64,000 nt of DNA, taken from assembly GCA_008973525.1 (NCBI GenBank), contig WACJ01000550.1, forward strand, positions 930,001 through 994,000, given 5' to 3'. Position numbers and translations under genes: made by a program. This DNA comes from Stenopsyche tienmushanensis. Its lineage: Eukaryota; Arthropoda; Insecta; Trichoptera; Stenopsychidae. Positions 26,591-37,406 of the stretch are shown piece by piece (positions within the stretch are counted from its first letter, which is position 1; each line of letters opens with the position of its first letter). The notes under the pieces were generated by a model, which saw nothing but the letters and a program-made list of their open reading frames with translations, did not search any database and had not been told where the DNA came from.

Positions 26591-26716
26591 ACATACTACC
26601 AGCCTGGCGGTAACACTGCACACCAGCGCCTGGTGCTCATCCAGAGCGTCGCAACTTAAAACTAAACAACCACATGCTACCAGCCTGACGGCATCACCAG
26701 CTCGCCAGCGCCTGGT
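26591..26716 (-). repeat. Two imperfect copies of a ~45-bp motif inside the LTR element
   Basis: On the plus strand ACATACTACCAGCCTGGCGG (from 26591) and ACATGCTACCAGCCTGACGG (from 26672) recur with a period of 81 bp. Each is followed by CCAGCGCCTGGT. No function is evident. Confidence 0.7.
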
Positions 26717-27521
26717 TCAAAGCATTGTGACTCACAATAAATACTTCACGAACCATGGTTCTCCGACGACCTTATTCATACAATTCAACAACATCAATGA
26801 CTTGCTTCATAACAATTACGACATACTTACATGAAGCTTATAAAAATCAAACAAAAGCGACGACAACAACAGCTTCTTAACCTAAAACGAACAGAGGATT
26901 CGTTCCTTGGGGTTGTCTCTGAAACATTTAAAAATCAATGATTAGAAATATGGCGTTACATTTACATTCAGAATTACTAAAAACTAGTTTAAATGTGGGG
27001 ATAATCATCTCCAACACACATCACTATGAAACGTCAACTGTCAAAAGAAATCTTAACCTAGAACTGTCAAATGCACGACACTGTATGGAATGTCACAACA
27101 ACTCCACTGTGAACTGAATCAAAACAATTTTACGTATCACGGTGACGATGAGCTGTGGTGGCTCCAGCTCGAGCTATTGGAAGCCCGAGCGACTTCCGAT
27201 GTCGGCATCTCTCCGAAGGTGCTTCGCCTTCAGCAGCTACCGCGTGGTCGGTCGGAAGTGAGCGTCTCCATGACGCATCAACTTCCTCGTGGATGATGGG
27301 GCGACGGACCGCATTCCTGGCGATCCTCTAAATCGCACCGCATCATCATCCCAACCAGTACGCCGGTGCCGGCGCGTCGATGTTCCGCGCGTCATGATCA
27401 CAGCTGATTTTTACAAAATGGCCGACCAAGCCGGCGGTATCCTAACCTCACTTTTCGCGCCATGATGTTTTGGTTTCCCTTCATCGTCGTCCTTATGGTG
27501 TCGTCGTCCCGGATTCCACTT

Positions 27522-27532
27522 TTCTGACACCA
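27522..27532 (-). promoter_or_regulatory. Primer binding site
   Basis: The minus strand reads TGGTGTCAGAA one base inside the 5' LTR, the complement of a tRNA-Leu end (TTCTGACACCA). The match weakens after 11 bases. Confidence 0.7.
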
Positions 27533-27533
27533 T

Positions 27534-28062
27534 TGTTGCATACGACGGGGGCGCCGCGCTTCGCGAGCCCCCAACGCAGCACCAACACCGCTGCCGCCAC
27601 GGCTGCCAACCGCCGCGGCGTATCTCGGACGGCCCAGACGGCCGCGCCGCGGGCGCAAAGCGCCGGCCGCAACGCCGGCCGCCGGAGCCCGAACAGCGGC
27701 GGACGCGCCCCCTAACTAGGCGAGGGGGCGCAGAGTTCTTTTATCCGGTGGATCGACGACGGCTGTCAGGCTGTCGAGCGGCGACGAGGGGAAAACTCCA
27801 TGACGGGATATGAGGATAATGAATGAATCAAAGTCTTCAATTATTAACCACGACTTCGAAGACTGTGAGGCACGTGGCCTCCATGCGGGGCGATGCGTGC
27901 GGGCCAAAATGTCCGACGACCGCCTCCCAAGGCTACAACAACGTTAAGAAATTTTGGTTGCCCGCCTAACGGTTAGTCCGCGGCGGGTCTTAACAGCAAA
28001 AAGTATGGCCAGCTTAAGGCCGACCAAACTGTCGACGACAGAACATTTTGGTCCACGCAACA
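27534..28062 (-). repeat. 5' LTR (in element orientation)
   Basis: 529 bp, TGTTGC to GCAACA. It contains a very G+C-rich stretch around 27545-27715 and differs from the other LTR mainly near 27815-27870, where it carries a 4-bp insertion (a doubled GAAT). ORFs across it on both strands are short and unrelated to known proteins. Confidence 0.93.
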
Positions 28063-31000
28063 ATTCCATAAATTTCTATTTATTTAAGTTAATTATTAAT
28101 TAATATTTTTAATAATACAAATTTCAATATTTCAATTAAAAACATACTATTTTCATATTTCTGCAATCAGATATTTAAAATATTGAAATATCATAAGAAA
28201 ATTGAATGATCAAAATTAAAAAAAGGTCCATATAAATTTCAGCCTGGAACAAAAACAGGAATAGCTTTAATAAACAAAACGCTAATTCGCACATGGTCGA
28301 TACCCAAAAAACAATAGGCTTTGCCATTAAATTAAGCAGACAATTCAAATTCACAAGCGCGTTGAATGCCTGCTAAATAGAATATTGATTAGGGGTAGTT
28401 TGCTTATCTAATAACGAAAAGGTTACTTTACTATTAGCTTTTTTCTGTATTATATAAAGTTTTTGTGATTTTTTTTTTTGCATCATTTTATGGTCTTCAT
28501 ATCCCGTAAATAAATTAAAAACCGTTCATATAATGCGGATCGTAGGTCTGATTGGGTACAATATATCCCCATCGACAATAACCTTACATGTGGCATATCC
28601 TTTTTTATATTTATTCATGCTAAGACCAGACCCTAGATAAGGAGATGAAATATGATGGTCATCATATGAATCAAATGAAACTGTACTTTACGGACCATTT
28701 TTCGTTCATCGGTCGGTTGTTTGCCAACTGGGCTTTCGAGTAGTATTTGACCATGGTCGGAAAATGGTGAACACCCGGTCCGGCGTTAATGTGTGGTCAA
28801 CAGATCAGAGGTCGAAACCGCAACCATTAGTTTTAGCACGCTGTCTTGCCGTCTCGCTCGCGCTAATTCGTCCAGACGCGCGACGGCGCTGCTGTCTCTT
28901 TCTAGCGCGAGGGGGATTCTGTTATTCTGCTCAGTTTGCGGTATCGGCTGAAGTAATAAAATTTCGATACATCGTTTATTTCAGGGATATTGAACCGCTA
29001 ATACGCGGCCCGTTCGCGCGTATGTATTAAAACAATTTGAAAACAAACACCACTATTTCATTTCGTACTCATGAATAATTTATTTTTAATTTGGTCGCTT
29101 TGTTGAGAATTTATTTTAACATCAACATGTAACCCGCCACAACAAATATATTAATAATACATTTTTTAGTAGTATTTAACACAGATTATTTTAGAATACA
29201 AATATGAAATAGATGAATACTCAAACAATCGGATCAATCTTAATACTCATTGGAAATATCATCATCAAAAAAATCGAATTTACTTTAGGAGCTTTAACTC
29301 AGATTTTCATGCTTATTCAATATTTTGTATCACAAATCATTTTTTTAAAATCTAAGAACTGTGTTAAACGATAATTATTTGTACTGACTTAAACCTTTTG
29401 AGGAGTGAGCAAATTTGAAATCGACGAAATCGTTGATGTCATAATCGCTTTACACCGATTACTCTTATGACATGATCTTGTATGCTATCAACAGTGTTCA
29501 TTTACAATTGACCTGCGTGCCTATTTTATTTTATATAACACAAATAGCCTCATCTTTTAGTGAGCAATTTCAAAAAGAAAAAAAGTAATGCTTAAAAATT
29601 TAAATACATAAATTAATCATTCACAATATCAAATTATTATCCATTTGGGATTGTTTAAAAATATGAAATTACATATTAACATCCATTATTTGTTCTATAT
29701 ATAAATATATATATATATGCCATGTTTATATAAAAACAGGCAGATCATGGCACAATTAGTATATTATTCTAATTGTGCATTATATCACTCGTTGCATCTC
29801 ACTAGCTTAATTACAATAGAATCCATCTGTATTTAGCTTGATGTATTGTGTACTTAATTTTCTGATGGCAGCAATTATCTGAACTAATTATTCTAAAGGA
29901 GCTACTTAAATCCAACATGCATTAATATTTTATAGTATGAATGTTCGTGTCTTAATTTTGCGGCTTTGATGTGAATTCATGGCTTCATAACACAGCAGTT
30001 AATTAATTTATGAAAGACTTCATAAAAAGCAGTGATGGTAGAATATTTTGTAGATGAGTACGATGGCAGACAGTTGTTTCTCATAAATGCGATGAAATTT
30101 GATGACGTCTCTGCGTGAATCTTGAATTTACTCGGTTGTTTTATAAACTAATTAGAATTCCTTCCTTCCCTCAAAGGCGCATTTTATTTAGCATGAGAAA
30201 ATCGACGTGAGTAGACAAAATGCAAGAAATCTTGGATATAGCCCAAATTCTACAACGTAAACTTCGGGGCCTAGGTCAATATAGTCAAGACTCCCTGGTA
30301 TTTGTCGTAAGAGACTAGGACGTTTGCCAAATGCCCCCGTCGCCACAACCTAACCGTATAACCCCCTAAAAAATATAAGGCTTAACGCCCCTCAGTAAAC
30401 TACCCTACCTCCGGCGCCGACTGGAGATGTAAAGAAAATGGTTTTGGCGTTCTTTGAAACTTCTGGGGACTTAAGAAACTTTCTAAGCGCTTTACCAAAA
30501 TATGTTTGTTTGACAAATTTCATCTTTTTTATGAAGAATTTAAGATACATGCCTCTTTTGTACGAATTATTAAAGAAGGGGAAACATTTTCGGAAGTATA
30601 TTACGTATCGAAATAATATTATTTGATATCTATATTGTGCTATACCCCTGGCTCAAAGAAGTGTTGAGATGTAATGGTTACTCCCACAGACATTCTATGG
30701 TGTGTAGTTCGCCATCCGAAGGATCCATAACAAATTGTTTTGTGCGTCTTGCTATTTAAAGCTCGAAAAGAACGAGAAGAACACGTATACATCGAACATC
30801 AACGATGATATAATTTGAAATGAAAATATTTATACCTTATTTCCGTTGAAAAAATGTCAACGAAAACGCTTTTCAATTTTTTGTGTGAGAATTCAATGAA
30901 AAATGTATTCGGTCCCTTGGCAATTCGTTCCGAAATAAACAACTTGAATTATTTTAATACATCGTTAGTCGTGATTTTGTCCTTTGTGTATCTAAGAAAA

Positions 31001-31148
31001 TATTTATAATGTCGTTCTTATATACAATAAGTACCCAATTATCTAGAATAATAAAAAAAATATAGCTATAAAGCCATATACAAATAATGAAAGTTGTATA
31101 TACTATATTAATACATCAAATTTGTTCCAACTCATTAACGATTCAGAA
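28063..31148. other. Gene-poor stretch with a G+C-rich pocket
   Basis: At 28730-29030 the sequence becomes much richer in G+C and CpG and carries an 88-codon frame starting MVNTRSG. No domain is visible. It may be a promoter-like region or part of an old retroelement. A second less AT-rich patch at 30230-30430 is unexplained. Confidence 0.45.
29750..29778. repeat. Hairpin with 10-bp arms
   Basis: GCACAATTAG (29750-29759) and CTAATTGTGC (29769-29778) are perfect inverted arms around a 9-base AT loop. It lies shortly after a TA dinucleotide run at 29700-29718. Confidence 0.8.
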
Positions 31149-32130
31149 GCTCTATAAACGTAGACTTTTGATTATCCGGGCTAATGCTGAGGAGGAAGAA
31201 CACGGATAACTGGAAAATACGGATAATCCAAATCATCAAATTTCTACTTGATTTCGAATGTAATATTATATTTACGATACAATGTTTTGTTTGATAATTT
31301 TAATGCTCATTATTTATTAAGAAAAAAAAATCATAGATAAGCAGATAAGTGGCCCTTGGTATATGATCGATCCATTCCTCGATGTTTTCCTTATCTACGT
31401 TTTCAAAACATAACACAATAATCCACATATTTCAGATATATAATTTGCTTAATTCTCTTCAAAATGCATTAAATATGTTTACAAACCAGGAAGAATTTTT
31501 GCCATGATCGAACATATGTTTCTGGCTTTATTTTCGACATTGTATTATTTCATATGTAGCATCAAATATCGTAATTGTTTTCCAAAAATTGATCAAGTTG
31601 TCATATTTCTCAGCAAGAGTTTTCAGAAGATTGTGACCAAAAGACATTTCATTGATGCTATAAAGCCTTGTTCCATGAGCCAAGGAAAAAATTGCAATCA
31701 TAAGTCTTTTGCTTATTTTTAATATTTATTTGCTTTAATACTGCTTTCTGCGGAAATCTCTTATTTTTTTTAAATCTTGCACCTCTGAAACCCATTTATT
31801 TTTAAACCAATCTTCAAAAATCTGGTCTGGCAGGAAGATAATCGACAAGAAGATTATTCATTGGAGTTTCCTTGAAATATCGAGGTTTATTTGTTTTATC
31901 AATCACCAAAAGTTTCATTTTATGAGCTCCTATGCGCTTCCAGTCTCTTATCACCACGAATCTTTTTTCACAATCTTACACTCATGATATTATCTAATAA
32001 TAACACTGCTTTCTGTAGCAATCCCTTTCAGGCTATAATAATCGACGAGAAGGTTTTTCATATCAGTTTCCTTGAAAGATCGAGATTTCTTTGCTTTCCC
32101 AATCAACAAAAGTTTCATTTTATTTAATTA
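31149..32130 (-). mobile_element. Tigger/jerky-like DNA transposon remnant
   Basis: At the left side, GTAGACTTTTGATTATCCGG and further GGATAAC/GGATAATCC motifs (31158-31230) resemble the ends of Tigger elements. The rest holds transposase fragments on the minus strand. The other end was not found, so the right limit is where transposase similarity stops. Confidence 0.65.
31330..32126 (-). pseudogene. Tigger/jerky-like transposase fragments, partly duplicated
   Basis: On the minus strand, 31995-32126 reads KMKLLLIGKAKKSRSFKETD and NLLVDYYSLKG. The segment 31745-31930 reads KMKLLVIDKTNKPRYFKETP, NLLVDYLPARPDF, then after a frameshift FEDWFKNKWVSEVQDLKK. Both match the [11 protein letters not shown].....LPV.Y block of the Tigger DDE domain. 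Further on, YDNLINFWKTITIFDA and ENVDKENIEEWIDH fit the C-terminal part. The LVIGK block is present twice in the same orientation, which indicates tandem duplication or two overlapping fragments. Confidence 0.75.
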
Positions 32131-34582
32131 AGACATGAAAACAGGTATTTGTTTTGGTAGTTAAATCTTTAATCTTGTACTGTTTGAGAGTTGCCTCATT
32201 ATCTGTGTATCATATTTTTTTTAGTAATATATTAATTTTGTTGCATGCATCTCTTAATCATATAAGAAAAAAATATTAATTCATATACAACAGTTTTATA
32301 AAAAATATCTTATTTTTTCCATCTGGAATTTGTCGTTTTTCTAAGTTCTAAATTTTTAAGTTTCAGGTTCATGATATCAAAACAAGCTTAGATTGAGATG
32401 ATCAATTTTTGATCTCTTTTTGTCCATAATCTGGATCTAAGCCTGAACTTTTTTATAATAGTCTAAGATATGCCCCAATATTTGATTATTATAGCAAACT
32501 ACTTTCGACAATATTTTCCAAAACCGAATCAACTAATATTACCTTATTTATAGTTAACATGCTTACTTACTTCAAAACTACCAAATATTTTACACGAAAT
32601 TTTGAATCAATTAATATAGTATATTATTAGTTATTGATACAACTACTGAGAAACGTTTATATTAAATCAATACTTTATTTGAATAGAAACTTTACAAAAA
32701 TCATGTGAAAATTTGCATAATTCACGTATAAAATCGTTTTTTGGGTGAACTTTTTTGTCATCTCCTTTTACGGAATGTACTCACAAAACCTTCAATAATG
32801 TTTGGGAATTGCATTTTTTTCTATGTTAATTCACAAACAATCACAATCTTATATATTTATTGATATATTTATATTACTAATGATTTAAAACTGTTCGAAT
32901 TTTCACCACATTAAATTTAATTCTAACCCATAATGTTCGCACAAAAATGCATATACAGGCCGTAGCACGTTATTTTTATTTGATATTTTATCTCGAATAC
33001 AATGTAGTATACTGCACAAGCCTTACTTAATATTCTGATCAAAAATATTGTTATTATTTTGTATATATAAATATATATGTGTATAAATTAACTTTAGCTT
33101 TAATTGTATCTGACTATATGTCCATTTAGGATAATATAGATGAAATCTTTGTTCATGAGATTAGTGCAGCATTATTGGGCTGGTCGAGAGCGATTAGGTA
33201 AATGAAACTAGCCACTTGCATCAGCTTAATTGATATATTATTGTTCAATGTCGGTTTGGCACTTTGGTTTGATAAGTTATTGAATTAGGCATGAGGGCAG
33301 TGTCGTATGTATTTCTGTATGTTTCAGCAAAATCCTTATAAAATTTGTATTACGTCGGTGTATGAGAGAGGCGCATGTGACAGACACGGGTGACACCAAC
33401 AACTGGAATGATACATGTCACATCAATTCCACATCTCTTGTCCTCATTGTTTACAAGCTGATGTCTTGTGACATGCCCTTGTATCGTCACGCCATTCTGC
33501 CTATTTCATAACTTGCTTAGGGGGCTCTTATCGCCTTGCTGATCCCCGTTCAGCTGGGGGAAAAGTCAAATTTCTACTTCTGAAATAATCACCGAGTGGC
33601 TTACTTGTTATCAGTACGTCTCCTATTCTTTGTCAAATAAGAGATTCGGCTAAATTTTGATGAACTTGACTCAACATGCTCTTGGTAAGAGTTGTTGTAA
33701 GAGTTTTAAGCAAATGTCAAAGAACAATAATGGAAATTTTACTCGTTGAAGAAAGCAGCACGAAGAAACTCCAACTAAAATAAGGATATCATCTTACAGT
33801 ACAATATAACTCATTTTATATTCAATATTTTTTTTCAAAATTTGCCATATTTTATCTCAATTCTAATAAAGTTAATACATTTTTTTTGCTAGATGGAATC
33901 ATATAAAACTATTCAAAAAAAGGTTGTTAACTTTTTACATCAAATTCTACAAAAAAATCCGAAGCCCTACCGAGTTTTAACTCGAGAACATAATTAATTC
34001 ATGAGATACAATTGAACTTGGCTCAAGATAAATATGAACGGATCAAATTGGATTAGTCTTTTTCCTGCATCAATAAATAAAGAATTACACGATTCATAAC
34101 GAGATACAAACTTAATATTAATGTTTCTTTTCATGATTTTTATATGTATATTATATTGTTGATATGTCATAGTTTGTGCTTCCGTAGAGTCTTTTGCAAA
34201 GCAAATGCAAATTTATATTAAAGCCAATGGTTGTAATATCATATAATAATAATTTAAAAAATTAATTTAATTAAAATTATCTTTATCTATTCATATTTGG
34301 AAGACCATGTAAAGTTATTACATGAAAATATTCCGTATAAGAAAAAAATCTATGATGATTATTTTTGTCTGATGTGTAACATTAGAAGGTAAATTAGTGT
34401 TAACAACCTTATTATTTTTATATCCAACACTTTTTTTTTGTATAACTTGAATTTTAATAATCCATAAAAAAATTATACAAGATATTTTTATTTTATCAAG
34501 AAGAATTTCTTCATCCCAATTTATCAGGTGTAAGATATATCCGAATGTCGCATTTAGATCTATAAAAAATAATTTCCGTTGA
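32131..34582. other. AT-rich DNA without recognised genes
   Basis: No ORF or repeat could be supported. The patch 33350-33560 is less AT-rich but has stops in all frames I read. Confidence 0.5.
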
Positions 34583-34777
34583 TTAAGGGACGTTTCTAAC
34601 TTTTTAGTCTCACTTACTACAATACTTTGTCAAACTTTAAAAAATATTTTTATATTCAATAAAGATCGCCTAGTCAACATACTAAATATCAACATTCTAT
34701 ATTTAATAATTTTTGCATTAAAAAATATTTAAAAAATCTATCTCTTTTAGGCTCAACAAGGTAGAAAAGTCCCTTAA
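34583..34777. mobile_element. 195-bp MITE
   Basis: TTAAGGGACGTTTCTAAC at the left is matched by the inverted TTAAGGGACTTTTCTACC at the right. The interior is non-coding and AT-rich. The same terminus is seen inverted at 1333-1358, indicating a repeated family. Confidence 0.7.
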
Positions 34778-36876
34778 CGGGGGAATATTATTTAATAAGT
34801 TGGTTCTATATTGCAAAAAATAATCTATAATTGTATGGTTTGTTTGGTCTATCTACGTTTATTAAGGAGACTTTGAAGATTACTGTCAAATAATCTGTAA
34901 CACGCACGGTTTACTACAATTATTAACTCGTAATCTTCATTTTTTTTCTTCTAACAACTTCTAAGACGTCATTTTCTTGAAACGTAGTATGGCGATAATT
35001 GCTACAGCTCTTTATTTGTCAATGTTTTTTTAAGAATTTAAAAGGTTGAACATTATTTACATCAACATCAAATGACTAAAAGATTAATCCCTTAGATGAT
35101 ATTTTGAATAGTAGTTTCATAACAAATCCGCACTCATTGGACTCGCAATATAATGAGGCTAGCTATATTGTGCCTTTATTTAATATATTAATCTTGAAAT
35201 AAAATATGTATATTTTATATTAGTACATGGTATGTATATATTTCTATATATTTATTTTAATCATCAAACACACATGAAATGTTTAAAAACTTCATAGGGT
35301 GAGTCACGTATATCTCATGCTGAGCTTTTCATTTAATTAAAACGAGTGCAAAAGGAAAACAATGCTGTTTGTTTTTCATTAAAACTTCATCGTATCCATA
35401 GTGAAACTGTCGATAAAAAATATTAGCTAAAATAAATCACGTTCAAGGATAATTAAATTTTTAATATTGACGTCTTTCGTGTAATATCACTAATATACCT
35501 TGAAGTGTCTTCAGCAGCATTCCTCGTTATTAACAGTTATTAATCACAAAGCGCTGGCAACATCCTGTGTCGTATTTTCGAAAAGGACATCTTTATTTAA
35601 GACAGGCGCTTTGATTCCATCAAAGCCACCCTTTAAGGATCCTCTTTATTTTTAGCAATTTTCAGCCTTCGTCGTGCGAATAATTAAAACAGTTAGGCCT
35701 GTGGTAAGAGCGGCTAAATGTTTAACTGGTTTTGTACGCTTGGCTCCGGTTCCAGTATTTCCTGTACATTTAACCCTTTGAGGGCGTTAGCTTATCTCTT
35801 TCACATGCACCTTTACTTTGTTGTCACACCTACACCCTGCTGTAAACTTTTAGAGGATGGTTACAGTTGAAAACTCGCGGTAACATCAGCAACGTTTGCT
35901 GGCATTTAACTTTCAGTAGCCGCAACTGGCATAGACAACATAGCGACTCAAAGTTCTTTGGACAGCATTTTGGAACTATACTTTAGAGCAATTCAATCGT
36001 GTCATCGACATGCTCCGTTGGCAAACAACCGCAGGTTTGAAGTTGTGAAAATTAGAAGAGCCCTTGACGAGCGATTAATTCCATTTCAAATTTAGTGCCG
36101 AGAACTAGATTTTAAGTCCAGCTACGGCCAACTTAAAAGCTATAAAATTATCATATGTAAAACCAATTCATTTCAATATATTAAAAATTTAGGCATACTT
36201 GTAAGCCAAATCTCACAAATTATATTTGTATAAAAAGCTGATTAATTGCTGTTTAAAATAAGTTTCAGTTATAATAGCCGACGATGCAATATGAAATATG
36301 AAAATCGAATATTTAAATTATCCCAAATATGCCCATTGATCTATATACAAAGCACATTTTATAATTGCGTTATTATTATACTAATCAGTAAAGCCTCTTT
36401 TTATGCACAAAACCACTTTTTTATAAAGCTTTCTACTTAAATTCCTACAAAAGCTTTTTATTTCTTACTCTCAAACCTGTAATTGATTAGAACAGAATCT
36501 GGTGGGTATTTCTGAATATAAATATTTTTAGGCACATTTTTGAGGTGATAATTGCCAACCATTTTAACACAACAGTTTTGCGTGACGTTTACATATTTTT
36601 AAAAATGTGATTGCCAACCACGCCTTCAATACATTTCATCAATATAAATAAAATCAAGTATATCTCAGAACCAAACCGAACGCTTAATCATAGCTTCTAA
36701 ATTGTACTACTTTTTAATATTAGTTTAATTCTTGATGTTAGGATGCAAATACGACGATCTTCCTATAAGATTTATATAGTATATGTTGTTTCCCACTGCT
36801 TCCAAATGTACTATATTTAAAAATAATCATAGTTATTTGAAGAGGATTTTTTTAGGTTACAAATCAGTTACTTGTA
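34778..36876. other. AT-rich DNA without recognised genes
   Basis: The stretch 35550-36130 is less AT-rich, without a recognisable exon or repeat. Confidence 0.5.
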
Positions 36877-37406
36877 TATCAGGTCAGTCCAAAAGTTCAT
36901 GCGCATTTTTCTCCACTATCTACAATTTCTCGCCATCTTATAGGTAGCTTTTTAATTCCATTGCTGTAGGAAGACACTGATTTTGATGGAAAAAAACTTG
37001 ATAGTCCATTTTGTATATCCTGTTTAGAATTTAACTTTTTTCCTAGTTAAATATTTGTAAGGCACGAAATAAATTAAAATCACCGGAAAATATCCGGGAG
37101 AAGGCAGGATGCGGCAAAAGCTCCAATTAAATTCAAACATTTTTTGCAGCGATGCTATCGCTGCAGATCTGGCAGATTCGTCACATGAAAATAAAAATAT
37201 GTAACAGCACGTTTGTATTGATTATCGATATTTATTTTCTATGGGTGCTAATATGCGTCCGATATTTACGGAAATTGATGAAAGACCTTAGTCATGCGAC
37301 GACAAATTTCAACAGGTTCAAAATCAAAATAATGTTATCTATTGTGTTTTATCTACAATATTTGAAAAATTCCCAAAAATGCGCACGAACTTTTGGACTG
37401 ACTTAT
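36877..37406 (-). mobile_element. Mariner deletion derivative with terminal inverted repeats
   Basis: The ends share GTCAGTCCAAAAGTTCATGC and GTCAGTCCAAAAGTTCGTGC followed by GCATTTTT in inverted orientation, next to TA dinucleotides, as expected for mariner. The element is about 530 bp. The middle and left part hold the end of a transposase on the minus strand. Confidence 0.88.
36890..37140 (-). pseudogene. Mariner transposase C-terminus inside the deletion derivative
   Basis: The minus-strand frames read LELLPHPAFSPDIFSGDFNL followed by FRALQ, then after a frameshift KLNSKQDIQNGLSSFFPSKS and GIKKLPIRWREIVDSGEKCA with a stop. The first matches the HPPYSPDLAPSDYHLF block and the last the conserved GI.KLP.RW..C-terminal motif. 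It is inactive, with frameshift and stops. Confidence 0.85.

Larger units (their letters stand above)
25490..28062 (-). mobile_element. Complete non-autonomous LTR retrotransposon
   Basis: The element is 2573 bp and bounded by two near-identical direct LTRs that begin TGTTGC and end GCAACA. A 4-bp target duplication, ATTC, sits at 25486-25489 and 28063-28066. Orientation is minus: one base inside the right LTR the minus strand reads TGGTGTCAGAA, which matches the complement of a tRNA-Leu 3' end and serves as primer binding site. Directly before the left LTR the minus strand reads AAGGGGAG, a polypurine tract. The 1520-bp interior has no gag, protease, reverse transcriptase or integrase, so it must have relied on proteins from another element. 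The 4-bp duplication suggests a Ty3/gypsy-type integrase, which is inference. It sits only some 15 bp from a non-LTR reverse transcriptase fragment. Confidence 0.9.

Noticed and set aside
27090..27296. 68-codon plus-strand ORF inside the LTR element
   Set aside because: It is on the strand opposite to the element's orientation and has no gag or pol motif.
27509..27533. Sequence resembling the 3' end of a tRNA-Leu (…TTCTGACACCA)
   Set aside because: No acceptor, D or anticodon arms precede it. It is the primer binding site of the minus-strand LTR element.
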